This document shows positions 45,632 through 55,041 of a DNA stretch of 64,000 bases, in pieces. The stretch comes from an uncultured Paracoccaceae bacterium (GTDB taxonomy: Bacteria > Pseudomonadota > Alphaproteobacteria > Rhodobacterales > Rhodobacteraceae), in the NCBI GenBank assembly GCA_947498985.1, contig CANMMF010000001.1, positions 587,501-651,500 of the forward strand. Direction: 5' to 3'. The notes beneath the pieces are model-generated. The model did not search any database. It worked only from the letters and a program-made list of their open reading frames with translations, and was not told where the DNA came from. How positions within the stretch are numbered: the first letter of the stretch is position 1; every line of letters starts with the position of its first letter. Made by a program: the position numbers and the translations under genes.

Positions 45632-46684
45632 ATGCGCTTTGTTCTGCGCTGGGGGGTTCGCGCGGGGCTTGCCCTGGTGCTGATGGTCGTGCTGTTGCTG
45701 TCTCCGGTCGCCTATATCGAGGTGGCGTGCCGGCCTGATCCGCAAGCCGACAGCTACACCAGCCTGCTGCCGCCCGAGCATCACCGCGATGAGGCCCGCA
45801 CGCTGCTCACCTATCCCGAATGGCACATCGTGCACGCCTATGACGACTATGCCCGCGTGATCGCGGAGGACGATCCGCATGAGTTCGGCTTCCTGCGCTC
45901 CATCGGCGGGTTCTGGTCCTCGCTCTGCGCGTTGTCCAAGGCATCGGGCGGCCATGGCGGCTTTCCCGGAGAGACCAAGCAGATGGTCTATGTGATCGGC
46001 GTGAGCTTCACCGCAGAACTCTTGGCGAAAGCCGCGTATGAAGAGACGCTGGGCCGCGCTGCGACCTGGATCCGCGGGGCAGAGCGCGCGCCGCTCGATG
46101 TGCTCTCGGCCGAGCAGGCGGCGGGATATGCGCGGTTTCTGCAGCAGGTGCCGTGGTACAAGTGGGATTTCCGCGCCGATGCGCGCGCCATGTCAGAGGC
46201 CGCCACAGGCGCATTCCGCGACCGCGAGCGGCGCTTTGCGCTGGGCACGGAATATCGGGTCAAGGCGGCCTATGCCGGGGTGATCGAGCAGGCGGTGGCG
46301 CAGGTCGGCGCGGATGCGCTGCGTCTGCGGATGATCGTGACGGGGCTGGACGCCGCTGCGCTTGGCGCTCTGGACGGGGTGGAGGTCATCGCCCCCCGCA
46401 ACACCGGCCTCGAGATCGAGACTCCGCGCTACCGGGAGCTGACCTTGCTGCTGGCGCAGATGGCAGGGGAAGGCGCCGACTTTGTCGAGATCGCGGGCAA
46501 TGATGATATCCTGCTGACCGCAACTTCGCAGAGCGCGCAGGCAGAGGCCGCGATTTTCAGCTTTTCGCGACAGGGCTACGGCGACTGGCGTCACCTGATG
46601 CTGGTGAAGGTGCCCGCGCTTGGAGACAGATTGCGCGCCATGCCGCAGGAGGCGCTGAGCCTTGAGCATATTCACGACTATTAG
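45632..46684 (+). CDS. Uncharacterised membrane-anchored protein
   Basis: A 350-residue protein with a single N-terminal helix (about 8-31) and a large, probably periplasmic domain. Conserved-looking features are YPEWHIVHAYDDYA near 60-73 and ETPRYRELTLLL near 266. No known family recognised. Its start codon directly follows the previous stop. Confidence 0.75.
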   Translation: MRFVLRWGVRAGLALVLMVVLLLSPVAYIEVACRPDPQADSYTSLLPPEHHRDEARTLLTYPEWHIVHAYDDYARVIAEDDPHEFGFLRSIGGFWSSLCALSKASGGHGGFPGETKQMVYVIGVSFTAELLAKAAYEETLGRAATWIRGAERAPLDVLSAEQAAGYARFLQQVPWYKWDFRADARAMSEAATGAFRDRERRFALGTEYRVKAAYAGVIEQAVAQVGADALRLRMIVTGLDAAALGALDGVEVIAPRNTGLEIETPRYRELTLLLAQMAGEGADFVEIAGNDDILLTATSQSAQAEAAIFSFSRQGYGDWRHLMLVKVPALGDRLRAMPQEALSLEHIHDY

Positions 46685-46961
46685 GCGCTGGGCGCTTTAT
46701 CTCTGCGCCGTGTTCCTTGGCTGGCTTTCGGTGCTGACGGGTGTGATGCTGCTCTCCGACGCGGCCCCGGGGGCCATCGCGTTCTTTCCCGCATCCGATT
46801 TCATCTCGAACCTGCCGGAGGGGGCCAGCGTTGCGGATGCAGGCGCGGTCTGGGTTGGCGTGCGCAGCGATGCGCCGGGTCTGGGTGTGTCGCTCTACCG
46901 AGCCGGGGCGCTGCTGGTGCTGCCTGCAGGTTTGCCGGGATGTCTGCCGTTGCCGGGGTGA
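46662..46961 (+). CDS. Small membrane protein, TTG start
   Basis: A 99-residue protein with one or two hydrophobic helices (about 9-31 and 80-95). The start is TTG at 46662, supported by AGGAGG nine bases upstream, and overlaps the preceding gene by 23 bases in another frame. Last of the FAD-oxidase operon. Family unknown; existence inferred from the ribosome-binding site and the helix. Confidence 0.5.
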   Translation: MSIFTTIRRWALYLCAVFLGWLSVLTGVMLLSDAAPGAIAFFPASDFISNLPEGASVADAGAVWVGVRSDAPGLGVSLYRAGALLVLPAGLPGCLPLPG

Positions 46962-47112
46962 CAGGGTATTTTCTATGCTGGACACTTGATGTGAATGCAT
47001 CCTGCATACAATTTCTCGACTCACAGTCCTGCGGATGAATACTATTTGATCCCGGATATTTAGGGCACCAAACACCGCCAATGGCGAGCAGAGTTTCAGC
47101 ACCCCACCCCCT

Positions 47113-48228
47113 TCACCCCAGCGGCTTGTCCGGCACCGGCAGCCCGTCGGGCGGGGCGGCATCGGGGGCGACGTAGCTGCGCATGCGCTCGTCGCAGCCC
47201 GCATAACCCCAGTTGATCAGCCGCCCCTGCTCGGTTGCGTTGAACGGGTTGAGGCGGGTGCGCAGCGACGCGATCCACTTCACCACGTTTTCAGCGCGGG
47301 GCACGAGATCCGGGGCCGGATCGTCGGTCGGGCCCATGTCGATCCCCCAATAGGCCACTTTCTGGCCGGTGAATTTCTGCAGCGCAAAAAGATCCGACAC
47401 CCGCCGCGCGCGTGCCTGCTCCGTTGCAATCTCGATGGAACGCATGATCTGTTTGGGCGACAGGGCCGTGAATGTCGGCCCGTAATTGAAAGGCTTGCCC
47501 GCATCCGAGCTCAGGATCGTGCCGAACCGGTCAATGCTTTCGAGGCCGAGATTGTCGTAGATCCCGCCATCGGTCAGGTTGAGCTCATGCATGAAGCTGG
47601 AGCGCCCGAAAAACCGGGTGCCGGGCATGTCACCCCAGTCGGATTGGCGGAGCTTGATCATCACCGGGGACAGGACCGGCGGAAAGGCACTGGACGAGGC
47701 GACCGCCTGCGCCACGGTGAATTTCGACGTCTCTCGGATCTCGCCCACGGTATAATCGGCCACCCGCTCGCGCGAAAAGCGCAACAGGCGGCCGGTCTGC
47801 AGGTTGGTGGCCTTGAACACAAAATCCGGCCGGTCCGGCAACTGGTCCAGCGTTGTGCCGTTGAAAAGCTGGGTGTCATAGGCCTCGATCAGCCGTTCGG
47901 TGCCGGATTTGGTGAACGGGATCAGCCCGCCGCCGATCACCCGCGCGTCCAGCGTCTGCCGGCAGAATTGCCGCACCGGCGCAATCACTTCGGCCTCGAG
48001 GTTGGGCGCCATGCCCTCCGCGTTGAACGCGAGCTTGTGCCAGCGAACCGCCAGACGCCCGGCGGTGATCGACCCGCCGGAGACGCTGGTGATGCGGTCG
48101 AGCTTTGGCAGGTACCCCATCTCGTTCAATCGGATCAGCGCGCCGCAATGGTAAAGCGTCGCCCGGAAGCCGCCACCGGAGAGAGCCAGACCGATGCGGT
48201 CGGCATGTGGCGGGCGAGGGTCAGGCAT
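47113..48228 (-). CDS. Patatin-like phospholipase
   Basis: A 371-residue lipid acyl hydrolase. Oxyanion-hole motif SGGGFRA (17-23), nucleophile Ser50 in SVSGGS, and catalytic Asp in DGGIYDNLG. Such enzymes cut membrane phospholipids; bacterial members act as secreted toxins or as defence effectors. No signal peptide, so cytoplasmic. Start at 48228 (MPDPRPPHAD), with AAGGAGAT six bases upstream. Third of three co-directional genes with an MBL hydrolase and a subtilisin-like protease. Confidence 0.9.
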   Translation of the reverse strand: MPDPRPPHADRIGLALSGGGFRATLYHCGALIRLNEMGYLPKLDRITSVSGGSITAGRLAVRWHKLAFNAEGMAPNLEAEVIAPVRQFCRQTLDARVIGGGLIPFTKSGTERLIEAYDTQLFNGTTLDQLPDRPDFVFKATNLQTGRLLRFSRERVADYTVGEIRETSKFTVAQAVASSSAFPPVLSPVMIKLRQSDWGDMPGTRFFGRSSFMHELNLTDGGIYDNLGLESIDRFGTILSSDAGKPFNYGPTFTALSPKQIMRSIEIATEQARARRVSDLFALQKFTGQKVAYWGIDMGPTDDPAPDLVPRAENVVKWIASLRTRLNPFNATEQGRLINWGYAGCDERMRSYVAPDAAPPDGLPVPDKPLG

Positions 48229-48306
48229 GGGCGATCTCCTTTGATCTGTCCGGATGTCCGGCGAGGCGGGCGGTTGCGACACAGTCCCGTGTTCGTGCGG
48301 GGGCGC

Positions 48307-49539
48307 TCATCGTTTCGGGATATCGACCGCGTCGCGCAGATCGATCCTGATGCCCGTGCGGTCAATCGGCTCGACCACCGTGCAGGCCCGACCGGCGCGT
48401 TGTTCCTGTCGCAGCAACGCGCCAAGGCTCATGCTCTCGGGCTCCCAGACATCGCCGTGCTTTTCGGTCTCGGATTTGCGCTTGGCGTCGATCCGGGAAA
48501 GCTGCCGGGTGAAATGCAGCGTGACATGCTCTGCCCCTTGCTCGGCAAACAGCATGTCGACGGTGGCACGTTCGGGATTGCCATGCGCGCCGTCGCCGCA
48601 AAAGACGTAGTGATCGGCCTTGATCAGGCGGAAGAACTCCGGCGTCACGTTCCGGTCGCTGCCGTGATGCGGCATCTTGAGAACGTCCACTTTCAGCGGC
48701 GCTGCGTCGCTGGCCAGACCGCGATCCCGCAGCGCGTCGGTGATCTTGCTGCCCAGCGCGTCTCCGGTCAGCAGGATGGTCTTGCCGCCACTCTCGGCAA
48801 TCGTGACGATCGAGGACAGGTTGGGCACGCTGCGGTCCTTTGTGGCGGCCAGCGCCGCTTCGACGCTGTCACGTCCGAGATTGTTGTCGCGCAGGAACCG
48901 ATCGTAGCGGTCCTGCAGCGCCTCGAGCTCTGCCTTGCGCGGACCGATCAGCGTGAAGGACAGCCCGCCGCCGAACCGCGTGACCGCTTCGTCATCCGGC
49001 GCGGCCATCATCACCAGCGGATCGAAGGGGCTGTTGGTCTCCCACTCCAGCGCATCCGCATAGCCGCGCAGGTCGCGCCCCTGCCGGACGCTGGCGAGGA
49101 TGAAGGCGGTGTCGGGATCGGTGCCGTCGGGAAACTCCGCCGCGCTCATCGAGGCCAGCGCCGAGGTCACATCCTGCGGAATCTCGGCATTGCCGATGAT
49201 GTCGTCAAACGTGTTGTGCCAGAGCGTGCCGATGCGGGCAAAGCGCGGCTGGCCGATATCCTTGAGCTTTTTCAACTCCTTGGCGAAATCGAGAATGCCC
49301 TTGATGTGATCGTCATCGATATGGCTGATCATCAGCAGGTCGATGTCGAGCGCTTGGTCCTCGCCCAACCCGCGCGCGGCGCGGATATCGAAAAGCCGGG
49401 GCCGCAGGCTGGGTTTGTAGACCCGCGACGGGCCGCCGTCGATCACCGCCAGTTTCGGATCTGCCTGCGTGCCGAAATGCACGATCAGACTGTCGCCCTT
49501 GCGGGCGGGCAGCGCTTCGAGCGTGAAGATTTCAGCCAT
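48307..49539 (-). CDS. MBL-fold metallo-hydrolase (ComEC-like catalytic type)
   Basis: A 410-residue metallo-beta-lactamase-fold protein. Metal site SHIDDDH (His73, Asp75, Asp77, His78), LLTGDA and MPHHGSD match the HxDxDH class found in ComEC C-termini and in stand-alone proteins of conflict systems. Substrate unknown; nuclease or cyclic-nucleotide phosphodiesterase are both plausible. Starts 12 bases after the protease gene, so co-transcribed. Confidence 0.88.
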   Translation of the reverse strand: MAEIFTLEALPARKGDSLIVHFGTQADPKLAVIDGGPSRVYKPSLRPRLFDIRAARGLGEDQALDIDLLMISHIDDDHIKGILDFAKELKKLKDIGQPRFARIGTLWHNTFDDIIGNAEIPQDVTSALASMSAAEFPDGTDPDTAFILASVRQGRDLRGYADALEWETNSPFDPLVMMAAPDDEAVTRFGGGLSFTLIGPRKAELEALQDRYDRFLRDNNLGRDSVEAALAATKDRSVPNLSSIVTIAESGGKTILLTGDALGSKITDALRDRGLASDAAPLKVDVLKMPHHGSDRNVTPEFFRLIKADHYVFCGDGAHGNPERATVDMLFAEQGAEHVTLHFTRQLSRIDAKRKSETEKHGDVWEPESMSLGALLRQEQRAGRACTVVEPIDRTGIRIDLRDAVDIPKR

Positions 49540-49551
49540 GCGATATCCCCC

Positions 49552-51762
49552 TCAGACCGATTGCAGGGCGCGCAGGACGTCGACCAGACCGCAGCCCTGA
49601 TAGGCGCGTTCCCGTCCCAGATCCGTGGCGCTGTTGCAGAGAATCTGCTTGATGCGCTGCGGGTTGCCGATCAGTTCGGGAAATCGCGCCATCAGCAAGG
49701 CCGCGGCCCCGCTCACATGCGGCGCGGCCATCGAGGTGCCTTCGAGTGTGGCAAACTGCTGATCGCAGATCGGGGCGTCGATCTTTTCGCCGGGGGCCAC
49801 CAGATCGGGCTTCATCCGTCCGTCACCCGTGGGCCCGCGGCTCGAAAAATAGCTGACGCCGTAATTATGCGGCTCCATGCGGTGGGTGGAGCCCACGGTT
49901 ATCACCAGCTCTGCATTGCCCGGATCCGCGATCGAGGTCTCGGTATGCAGCGGCATGTCCCGGTCCTTGGTCTTGAAGACGTTATAGCCATGATTGCCCG
50001 CCGCCGCGACCACGACCACGCCGTTGTTGATCAGCGCCTCGCATTCCACGCAGACCGGGGTGCGCCCGCAGGCATAGTTGGTGACGTCATGCGGGATGGC
50101 GAGGCTCAGGTTGGCGCCATGCACAACCTTGAAATCGTTGCGCTCGTTGAGATGGCGGATCAGCCGCATGGAGGCGATCACGGCAAATTCGGTTGCCTTC
50201 AGAGAGCCGCCGATCACGTTGAAATCGATGAGCTTGATATCCGGGCACATGCCCTCGACCCAATGCACCTTATCGTCGTAAAGCTCCGGCCAGCGCCCGC
50301 CCAATGTACCGGCCACATGGGTGCCGTGGTGCTTTGCCGGGGTCCGGTCGTGGCGCACACGGGTGATCTGCTCCACCAGATCCCAGTTCAGCGGGCGGCG
50401 GTTCTGCAGATCGTCGCGGGCCGCGTCCAGCAGTTCCAGCACGTCGGCCTCTGCGGCGGGCATACCCTCGTCCTCGGCGGGCAGGTCGATATTGTGCCGG
50501 ATGCGGCGGGCCAGCGCGAGGCGCTTGATGTCGTCGAAGAGGATGTCGCGATTGCGCAATTCAGAGATCAGCGTCATGTCATAGCGCGCAACAACCCGCG
50601 TCTGATCACGGGGCAGGGGCGTGTCGATCTCGTCCCAATCGACCTCTGCGCCAAAGACATGGTCCGGCGGGTATTTGCGAAATGCATGGTGTTGCGCGTC
50701 GATGCCGCTGTCGATCACCGCCCAGGTGATCGCGTCATTGTTGAGCGCAAAAAGCCGCCGCCCGGCATCGGCCTTGGTGGTCTTGACCGAATCCACGACC
50801 GCGCCGTTGCCCAGCCGGTTGATGCTGAAGGTGAAGATCAGCCGCGGGTCGAACCCGCGCTCGTGGCTGACGGTGGCATCCCCTTGCAGCGCGACGCTGA
50901 CCTCATCGCCTTTCGAGCGTTTGTTCTGACTGGCCAGCTTGTCTTTGAAATGGTCTGACTTGGGATGGCGGCGGTTGCGCAGGAAGGTCACCTGCAGAAT
51001 GTCGCGCAGCGCGCGTCCGATGACCCTGGAGGGGATGTCGCCAAGATCGTCGACCGTGACAGTGACGTGTCCCGCCTCCTCGCGATCCGCTTCCACGATC
51101 TCTTCGGGTGTCATCACATGCTCTGTCAGCCGCCCGGTCTGGGCGGCGTGGATCATCGACAGGAGCAAGAGCAACCGCGCCGTGCTGTCGGGGAACGGCC
51201 GCTTGCGCTCCCGGCGTCGCGCGATCTCCTTGGCCGAAGGATCGGGGTCGTCGTCAAAAAAGGTGCCCAGATTGCCGTTGTCGCCATGGCTGTCATAGGC
51301 CATGTCGCTGTCGCCCTGTTTCTCGAGATATTTCAGATGGCCAAAGGCTTTCTCGGCGCGTTTCGAAATCTCCGCCTCGGTCTTCTCGACAAGGGTCTCC
51401 ATCCCGTTGATCACCCACCAGCGGGTCAGCGGCAGAACCACGTTCACCACTTCGTCGAAATAGCATTCGAGCGTGATCAGCCCGGGCATGTCGGCGACAT
51501 TTGCCGGGTCACGCCCTTCCGCCCTGCGCGATTTGCGGCTGGAGCGGTAGGCATCGATGCGTTGGTGCAACTCTTCGGCGACGTGATGGGCCTGATGGTC
51601 ATTGCGCGGCACGATCAGGCCGTGCACCGGTTTGCCGATATCGCGGGCGTAATGCAGCCAGACCTCTGGCAGCACCGGGGTGTCCTGCGTGAACCGCCGC
51701 CCCCCCGGAGAGCCATAAAGAATGTGCAAGGCGAGATCGGAATGAATGGAAACAACGGGCAA
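49552..51762 (-). CDS. Subtilisin-like (S8) serine protease with long N-terminal extension
   Basis: A 736-residue protein. The S8 triad is complete: Asp351 (VIDSGID), His482 (HGTHVAG), Ser677 (GTSMAAPHVSG), with oxyanion Asn590 (AAGNHG). The N-terminal 340 residues are not a signal peptide or ordinary propeptide and I do not recognise them; an insert of about 120 residues separates Asp and His. Probably cytoplasmic. The start codon is TTG, with AAGGAG seven bases upstream and no better alternative. First gene of the protease-MBL-patatin run. Confidence 0.9.
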   Translation of the reverse strand: MPVVSIHSDLALHILYGSPGGRRFTQDTPVLPEVWLHYARDIGKPVHGLIVPRNDHQAHHVAEELHQRIDAYRSSRKSRRAEGRDPANVADMPGLITLECYFDEVVNVVLPLTRWWVINGMETLVEKTEAEISKRAEKAFGHLKYLEKQGDSDMAYDSHGDNGNLGTFFDDDPDPSAKEIARRRERKRPFPDSTARLLLLLSMIHAAQTGRLTEHVMTPEEIVEADREEAGHVTVTVDDLGDIPSRVIGRALRDILQVTFLRNRRHPKSDHFKDKLASQNKRSKGDEVSVALQGDATVSHERGFDPRLIFTFSINRLGNGAVVDSVKTTKADAGRRLFALNNDAITWAVIDSGIDAQHHAFRKYPPDHVFGAEVDWDEIDTPLPRDQTRVVARYDMTLISELRNRDILFDDIKRLALARRIRHNIDLPAEDEGMPAAEADVLELLDAARDDLQNRRPLNWDLVEQITRVRHDRTPAKHHGTHVAGTLGGRWPELYDDKVHWVEGMCPDIKLIDFNVIGGSLKATEFAVIASMRLIRHLNERNDFKVVHGANLSLAIPHDVTNYACGRTPVCVECEALINNGVVVVAAAGNHGYNVFKTKDRDMPLHTETSIADPGNAELVITVGSTHRMEPHNYGVSYFSSRGPTGDGRMKPDLVAPGEKIDAPICDQQFATLEGTSMAAPHVSGAAALLMARFPELIGNPQRIKQILCNSATDLGRERAYQGCGLVDVLRALQSV

Positions 51763-51787
51763 TGGAAATCTCCTTCAAATGCCTGGA

Positions 51788-51817
51788 AGCATACCGGAGA
51801 CACAGGCGTTTGCACAA
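51788..51817 (-). promoter_or_regulatory. Possible promoter of the protease-MBL-patatin genes
   Basis: On the minus strand TTGTGC (51817-51812), 18-base spacer, TATGCT (51793-51788), 26 bases before the protease start codon. Moderate match to sigma-70. Confidence 0.35.
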
Positions 51818-51929
51818 CCATTGTGAGAAACTGATGGGCGCGCGCTCGTATAGTTTGCGCGGCGCAGTGCGTGGTCGTCGGAGGACACCCCGTGCCGCGC
51901 TTTCAACGAGCAGATGCCCGGCGTGGCGT

Positions 51930-53669
51930 TCAGCCGCCCGCGAGGATCCGGTCGATGGCGCTCATCACCCCGTCGGCGCGGCGTTGCTCCGGCAGCAGGG
52001 CGGGCACAAGCGCGCGGATCTCGCCAAGGCTCTGGACGTTTTCCTGCCGCGCATTGGCGATGATCCCGACAAGATCGTTCGACGGACAGATGCCCTTGCG
52101 ATATTCCCAGACCCGCCCGAACCGCGTCTCGCGCGAGGTGAGGCCACAGCGGCGCTCCGGCGGTGTGTCGGTCCAGAACAGCGTCATCATGTCGGCAAGC
52201 GCGGAACTGTCGTTGGAAAAGTAGTTATGCGCCAGCATGTCCTCGCCAAGCGCCGTCATGTCGACGCTGTCAAAGCTCTTGTCGGCCAGCAGGACATCGC
52301 CCCCCAACCCGGCGCGCGGGGCCGAGCCGTGCAGCTTGCGCGACGACACCAGCGCCCAGTCGTTGGAGGACGCATAAAGCGTCAGACGGCGCGACAGCGG
52401 ACGGAACACCTGCGCCATCTTGGAGAAAAGCTGCGCGTCCACATCCGGCGCGGCAAACATCACCTGCCCGAAGACCGGCGGGTCGCCGATCTCGGCGTCG
52501 CGGGTCAGCGCCATGATCTCCAGCGCATCGGTCAGCGCGCGGCTGCCCATGGAATGGGCCAGAACATGCACGGTGGTGGCGCCGGACTCGGCCACCAGAT
52601 CCTCGAGGAACACGGCCAGCCTGCGACCGGACACGCGCACCGCCGCAGTGTCGGAGATATAGCCCATCGTCGTGTTGCGCGACGGCCAGGAGAACAGCAC
52701 CGGCACCGCCGAGCTGCCCATGTCGTAGGTCAGCTGCGCCGCGCGCTGGGCGGCATATTCGAAATCATGGTTAAAGCCATGAATATAGACAAAAAGATCG
52801 CGTTCCTGAGCGCCGGAGAACTCGCGCTGCATGCGACCGAAGAATGTATCGGCATTCATCGGCTCGATGGATTTCAGCAGAATGTGCCGGCTGGGCGAGG
52901 GGCTGAACTCCAGCTTCCAGACCGAAGGCCGCTCCACCTGACCGGCCTGGTGCGTGTCGGGAATAGTGACCGTGACGATGCCCAGTTCCAGCCGGTCGGC
53001 GCGGTTGCCGCTGTAGAAATCCGCCGGATCGCGCGACCCGGTGCGGGCGCGATCGGTGGCATAAAAGACGTCGATCGGCACATAGCCGCCGCTCTCGTTG
53101 TCGGAAAACTCAAGGCTGGGCGCATTCATCTGCTGCAGGATCGCCCGGGCCGTGGCCGCGGTTTCCTCATCCCCCGAAAGCTCCGCGAGGCGCAGCAGGT
53201 TCTCGTAAAGGCGCAGCAGCACCTCGCCCTCGCGGCCCGTTTCGGTTTCGGCGGCGATGGCGGCATGCATGACGCCGCGCGCCTGTCCGACAGAGCCGCT
53301 CACCTCGTAAAGGGCTGCGGCCTTTTCATAAGAGGGCACCGGGTCATCACCCAGATCCTTGCGCGAAAACGCCTGCGTGCGTGCCAGCTGCGACCATGCG
53401 TCGGCGGCGGCTCGCGTGTCGCCCAGCTGCTCCAGCAGCTCCGCGCGCAGTTTGAGCAGATCGAGCATGACGCGCAGATCCGGAGGGGTGCCGACGGCGT
53501 TGGGATCGCGCAATGCGGCGTCCACCTCGGCCAGCGCGGCAGGCGGATCGGTCGCGACCAGCGCGTCGATGGCCACAAGGCGAAAGAGATCCTGCGCCTG
53601 CCCGATCGCAGGTGCCAGGATCAACGCGGCGCAGGACAGCGCCCTGAGAGTTCTGAACAAGACAGGCAT
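51930..53669 (-). CDS. Exported alpha/beta hydrolase (DUF900 family) with helical N-terminal region
   Basis: A 579-residue protein. Signal peptide at about 1-25 (cleavage near IGQAQ), a TPR-like helical region (about 30-195), then an alpha/beta hydrolase domain with VYIHGFNHDF and the nucleophile elbow LAHSMGSRAL; PIDVFYATDRAR is a DUF900 hallmark. Esterase or lipase activity is likely; substrate unknown. Start at 53669 before the signal peptide. 167 bases upstream of the protease gene on the same strand, so linkage to it is uncertain. Confidence 0.87.
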   Translation of the reverse strand: MPVLFRTLRALSCAALILAPAIGQAQDLFRLVAIDALVATDPPAALAEVDAALRDPNAVGTPPDLRVMLDLLKLRAELLEQLGDTRAAADAWSQLARTQAFSRKDLGDDPVPSYEKAAALYEVSGSVGQARGVMHAAIAAETETGREGEVLLRLYENLLRLAELSGDEETAATARAILQQMNAPSLEFSDNESGGYVPIDVFYATDRARTGSRDPADFYSGNRADRLELGIVTVTIPDTHQAGQVERPSVWKLEFSPSPSRHILLKSIEPMNADTFFGRMQREFSGAQERDLFVYIHGFNHDFEYAAQRAAQLTYDMGSSAVPVLFSWPSRNTTMGYISDTAAVRVSGRRLAVFLEDLVAESGATTVHVLAHSMGSRALTDALEIMALTRDAEIGDPPVFGQVMFAAPDVDAQLFSKMAQVFRPLSRRLTLYASSNDWALVSSRKLHGSAPRAGLGGDVLLADKSFDSVDMTALGEDMLAHNYFSNDSSALADMMTLFWTDTPPERRCGLTSRETRFGRVWEYRKGICPSNDLVGIIANARQENVQSLGEIRALVPALLPEQRRADGVMSAIDRILAGG

Positions 53670-53856
53670 GTGGATGCCCCCGGGATTAATCAATTCACCG
53701 GGTAGTTTGGCCGCGCAGCGCAAGCGACACAAGTCCCGGCATTCCTGACCTCGCCATACGCCGTCACTAAAGCGGAAAAACATCCGTAAAACAGGAATCC
53801 TCTATTTCGGAAGCGCATCCGGTATGGTAGATATCGCCGCAACAGGAGGATTCGCC

Positions 53857-55041
53857 ATGCCCCAAGCCTTTCTCGACGCCTTGACCGACACGCTGGCCGA
53901 AATAAAGGCCGATGGCTTGCTGAAACGCGAGCGCGAGATCACTTCGCCGCAAGGTGCGCGGATCACCGCAAACGGGCGCGGTCTGATCAATCTATGTGCA
54001 AACAACTATCTCGGCCTTGCCGATCACCCGCGCCTGATCGCGGCGGCAACCGATGCGATGCAAAGCCATGGCTACGGCATGGCCTCCGTCCGGTTCATCT
54101 GCGGCACGCAGGACTTGCACCGGCAGCTTGAAACCCGGCTCGCACGGTTTCTGGACATGGACGATTCGATCCTCTTTGCGGCCTGTTTCGATGCCAATGC
54201 CGCGGTGTTCGAGCCGCTGCTGGGCGCCGGGGACGCCATTGTCTCCGACAGTCTCAACCATGCGTCGCTGATCGACGGCATCCGGCTTTGCAAGGCGCAA
54301 AAGTACCGTTACGCCAATGCCGACATGGCCGATCTCGAGGCGCAGTTGAAAGCGGCCCGCGCCGGCGGGGCGCGCCACGTGATGATTGTGACCGATGGTG
54401 TGTTTTCGATGGACGGCACGCTGGCACCGCTGCCCGGGATCACCGCGCTGGCCGCGCAATATGACGCGATCACGCTGGTTGACGATTGCCACGCCACCGG
54501 CTTCATGGGACCGAAGGGGCAGGGCACGCCCGCGCATTTCGGCGTGTCGGTCGATATCCTGACCGGCACATTCGGCAAGGCGCTGGGCGGCGCCATCGGA
54601 GGCTATATCGCCGGGCCGCAGCCCGTGATCGACCTGCTGCGCCAGCGCGCCCGGCCCTATCTGTTCTCCAACGCGCTGCCGCCGTCGGTGGTCGCCGCGG
54701 GGATCGAGGCGCTCGATCTGGTGGAGACCGGCGACACCCTGCGCGCGCGGCTGTTCGAGAACGCGCAATACTGGCGCGACGGGCTCACGCGGCTCGGCTT
54801 CGATCTGCTGGCCGGAGAGCACCCGATCGTGCCGATCATGCTGGGTGAGGCGCAGCTTGCGCAGGACATGGCCGCAGGGCTCAACGACCGCGGCGTCTAC
54901 GTGTCGGGCTTTTTCTATCCGGTGGTGCCCAAGGGCCGCGCGCGGATCCGCACGCAGATGAACGCCGCGCTGGATCGCGACGATCTGGACGAAGGGCTGG
55001 CCGCGTTCGAGGCGGTCGGCAAAGAGCTGGGAGTGATCTGA
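53857..55041 (+). CDS. kbl: 2-amino-3-ketobutyrate CoA ligase (glycine C-acetyltransferase)
   Basis: A 394-residue PLP enzyme that converts 2-amino-3-ketobutyrate and CoA to glycine and acetyl-CoA. [25 protein letters not shown] and the PLP lysine in [13 protein letters not shown] are diagnostic. Start at 53857 with AGGAGG seven bases upstream. Its stop overlaps the tdh start by one base; together they turn threonine into glycine. Confidence 0.97.
   Translation: MPQAFLDALTDTLAEIKADGLLKREREITSPQGARITANGRGLINLCANNYLGLADHPRLIAAATDAMQSHGYGMASVRFICGTQDLHRQLETRLARFLDMDDSILFAACFDANAAVFEPLLGAGDAIVSDSLNHASLIDGIRLCKAQKYRYANADMADLEAQLKAARAGGARHVMIVTDGVFSMDGTLAPLPGITALAAQYDAITLVDDCHATGFMGPKGQGTPAHFGVSVDILTGTFGKALGGAIGGYIAGPQPVIDLLRQRARPYLFSNALPPSVVAAGIEALDLVETGDTLRARLFENAQYWRDGLTRLGFDLLAGEHPIVPIMLGEAQLAQDMAAGLNDRGVYVSGFFYPVVPKGRARIRTQMNAALDRDDLDEGLAAFEAVGKELGVI

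Noticed and set aside
47587-50958. A 1123-codon open frame on the plus strand, opposite the patatin, MBL and protease genes
   Set aside because: Antisense to three genes with intact catalytic motifs; composition typical of shadow frames.
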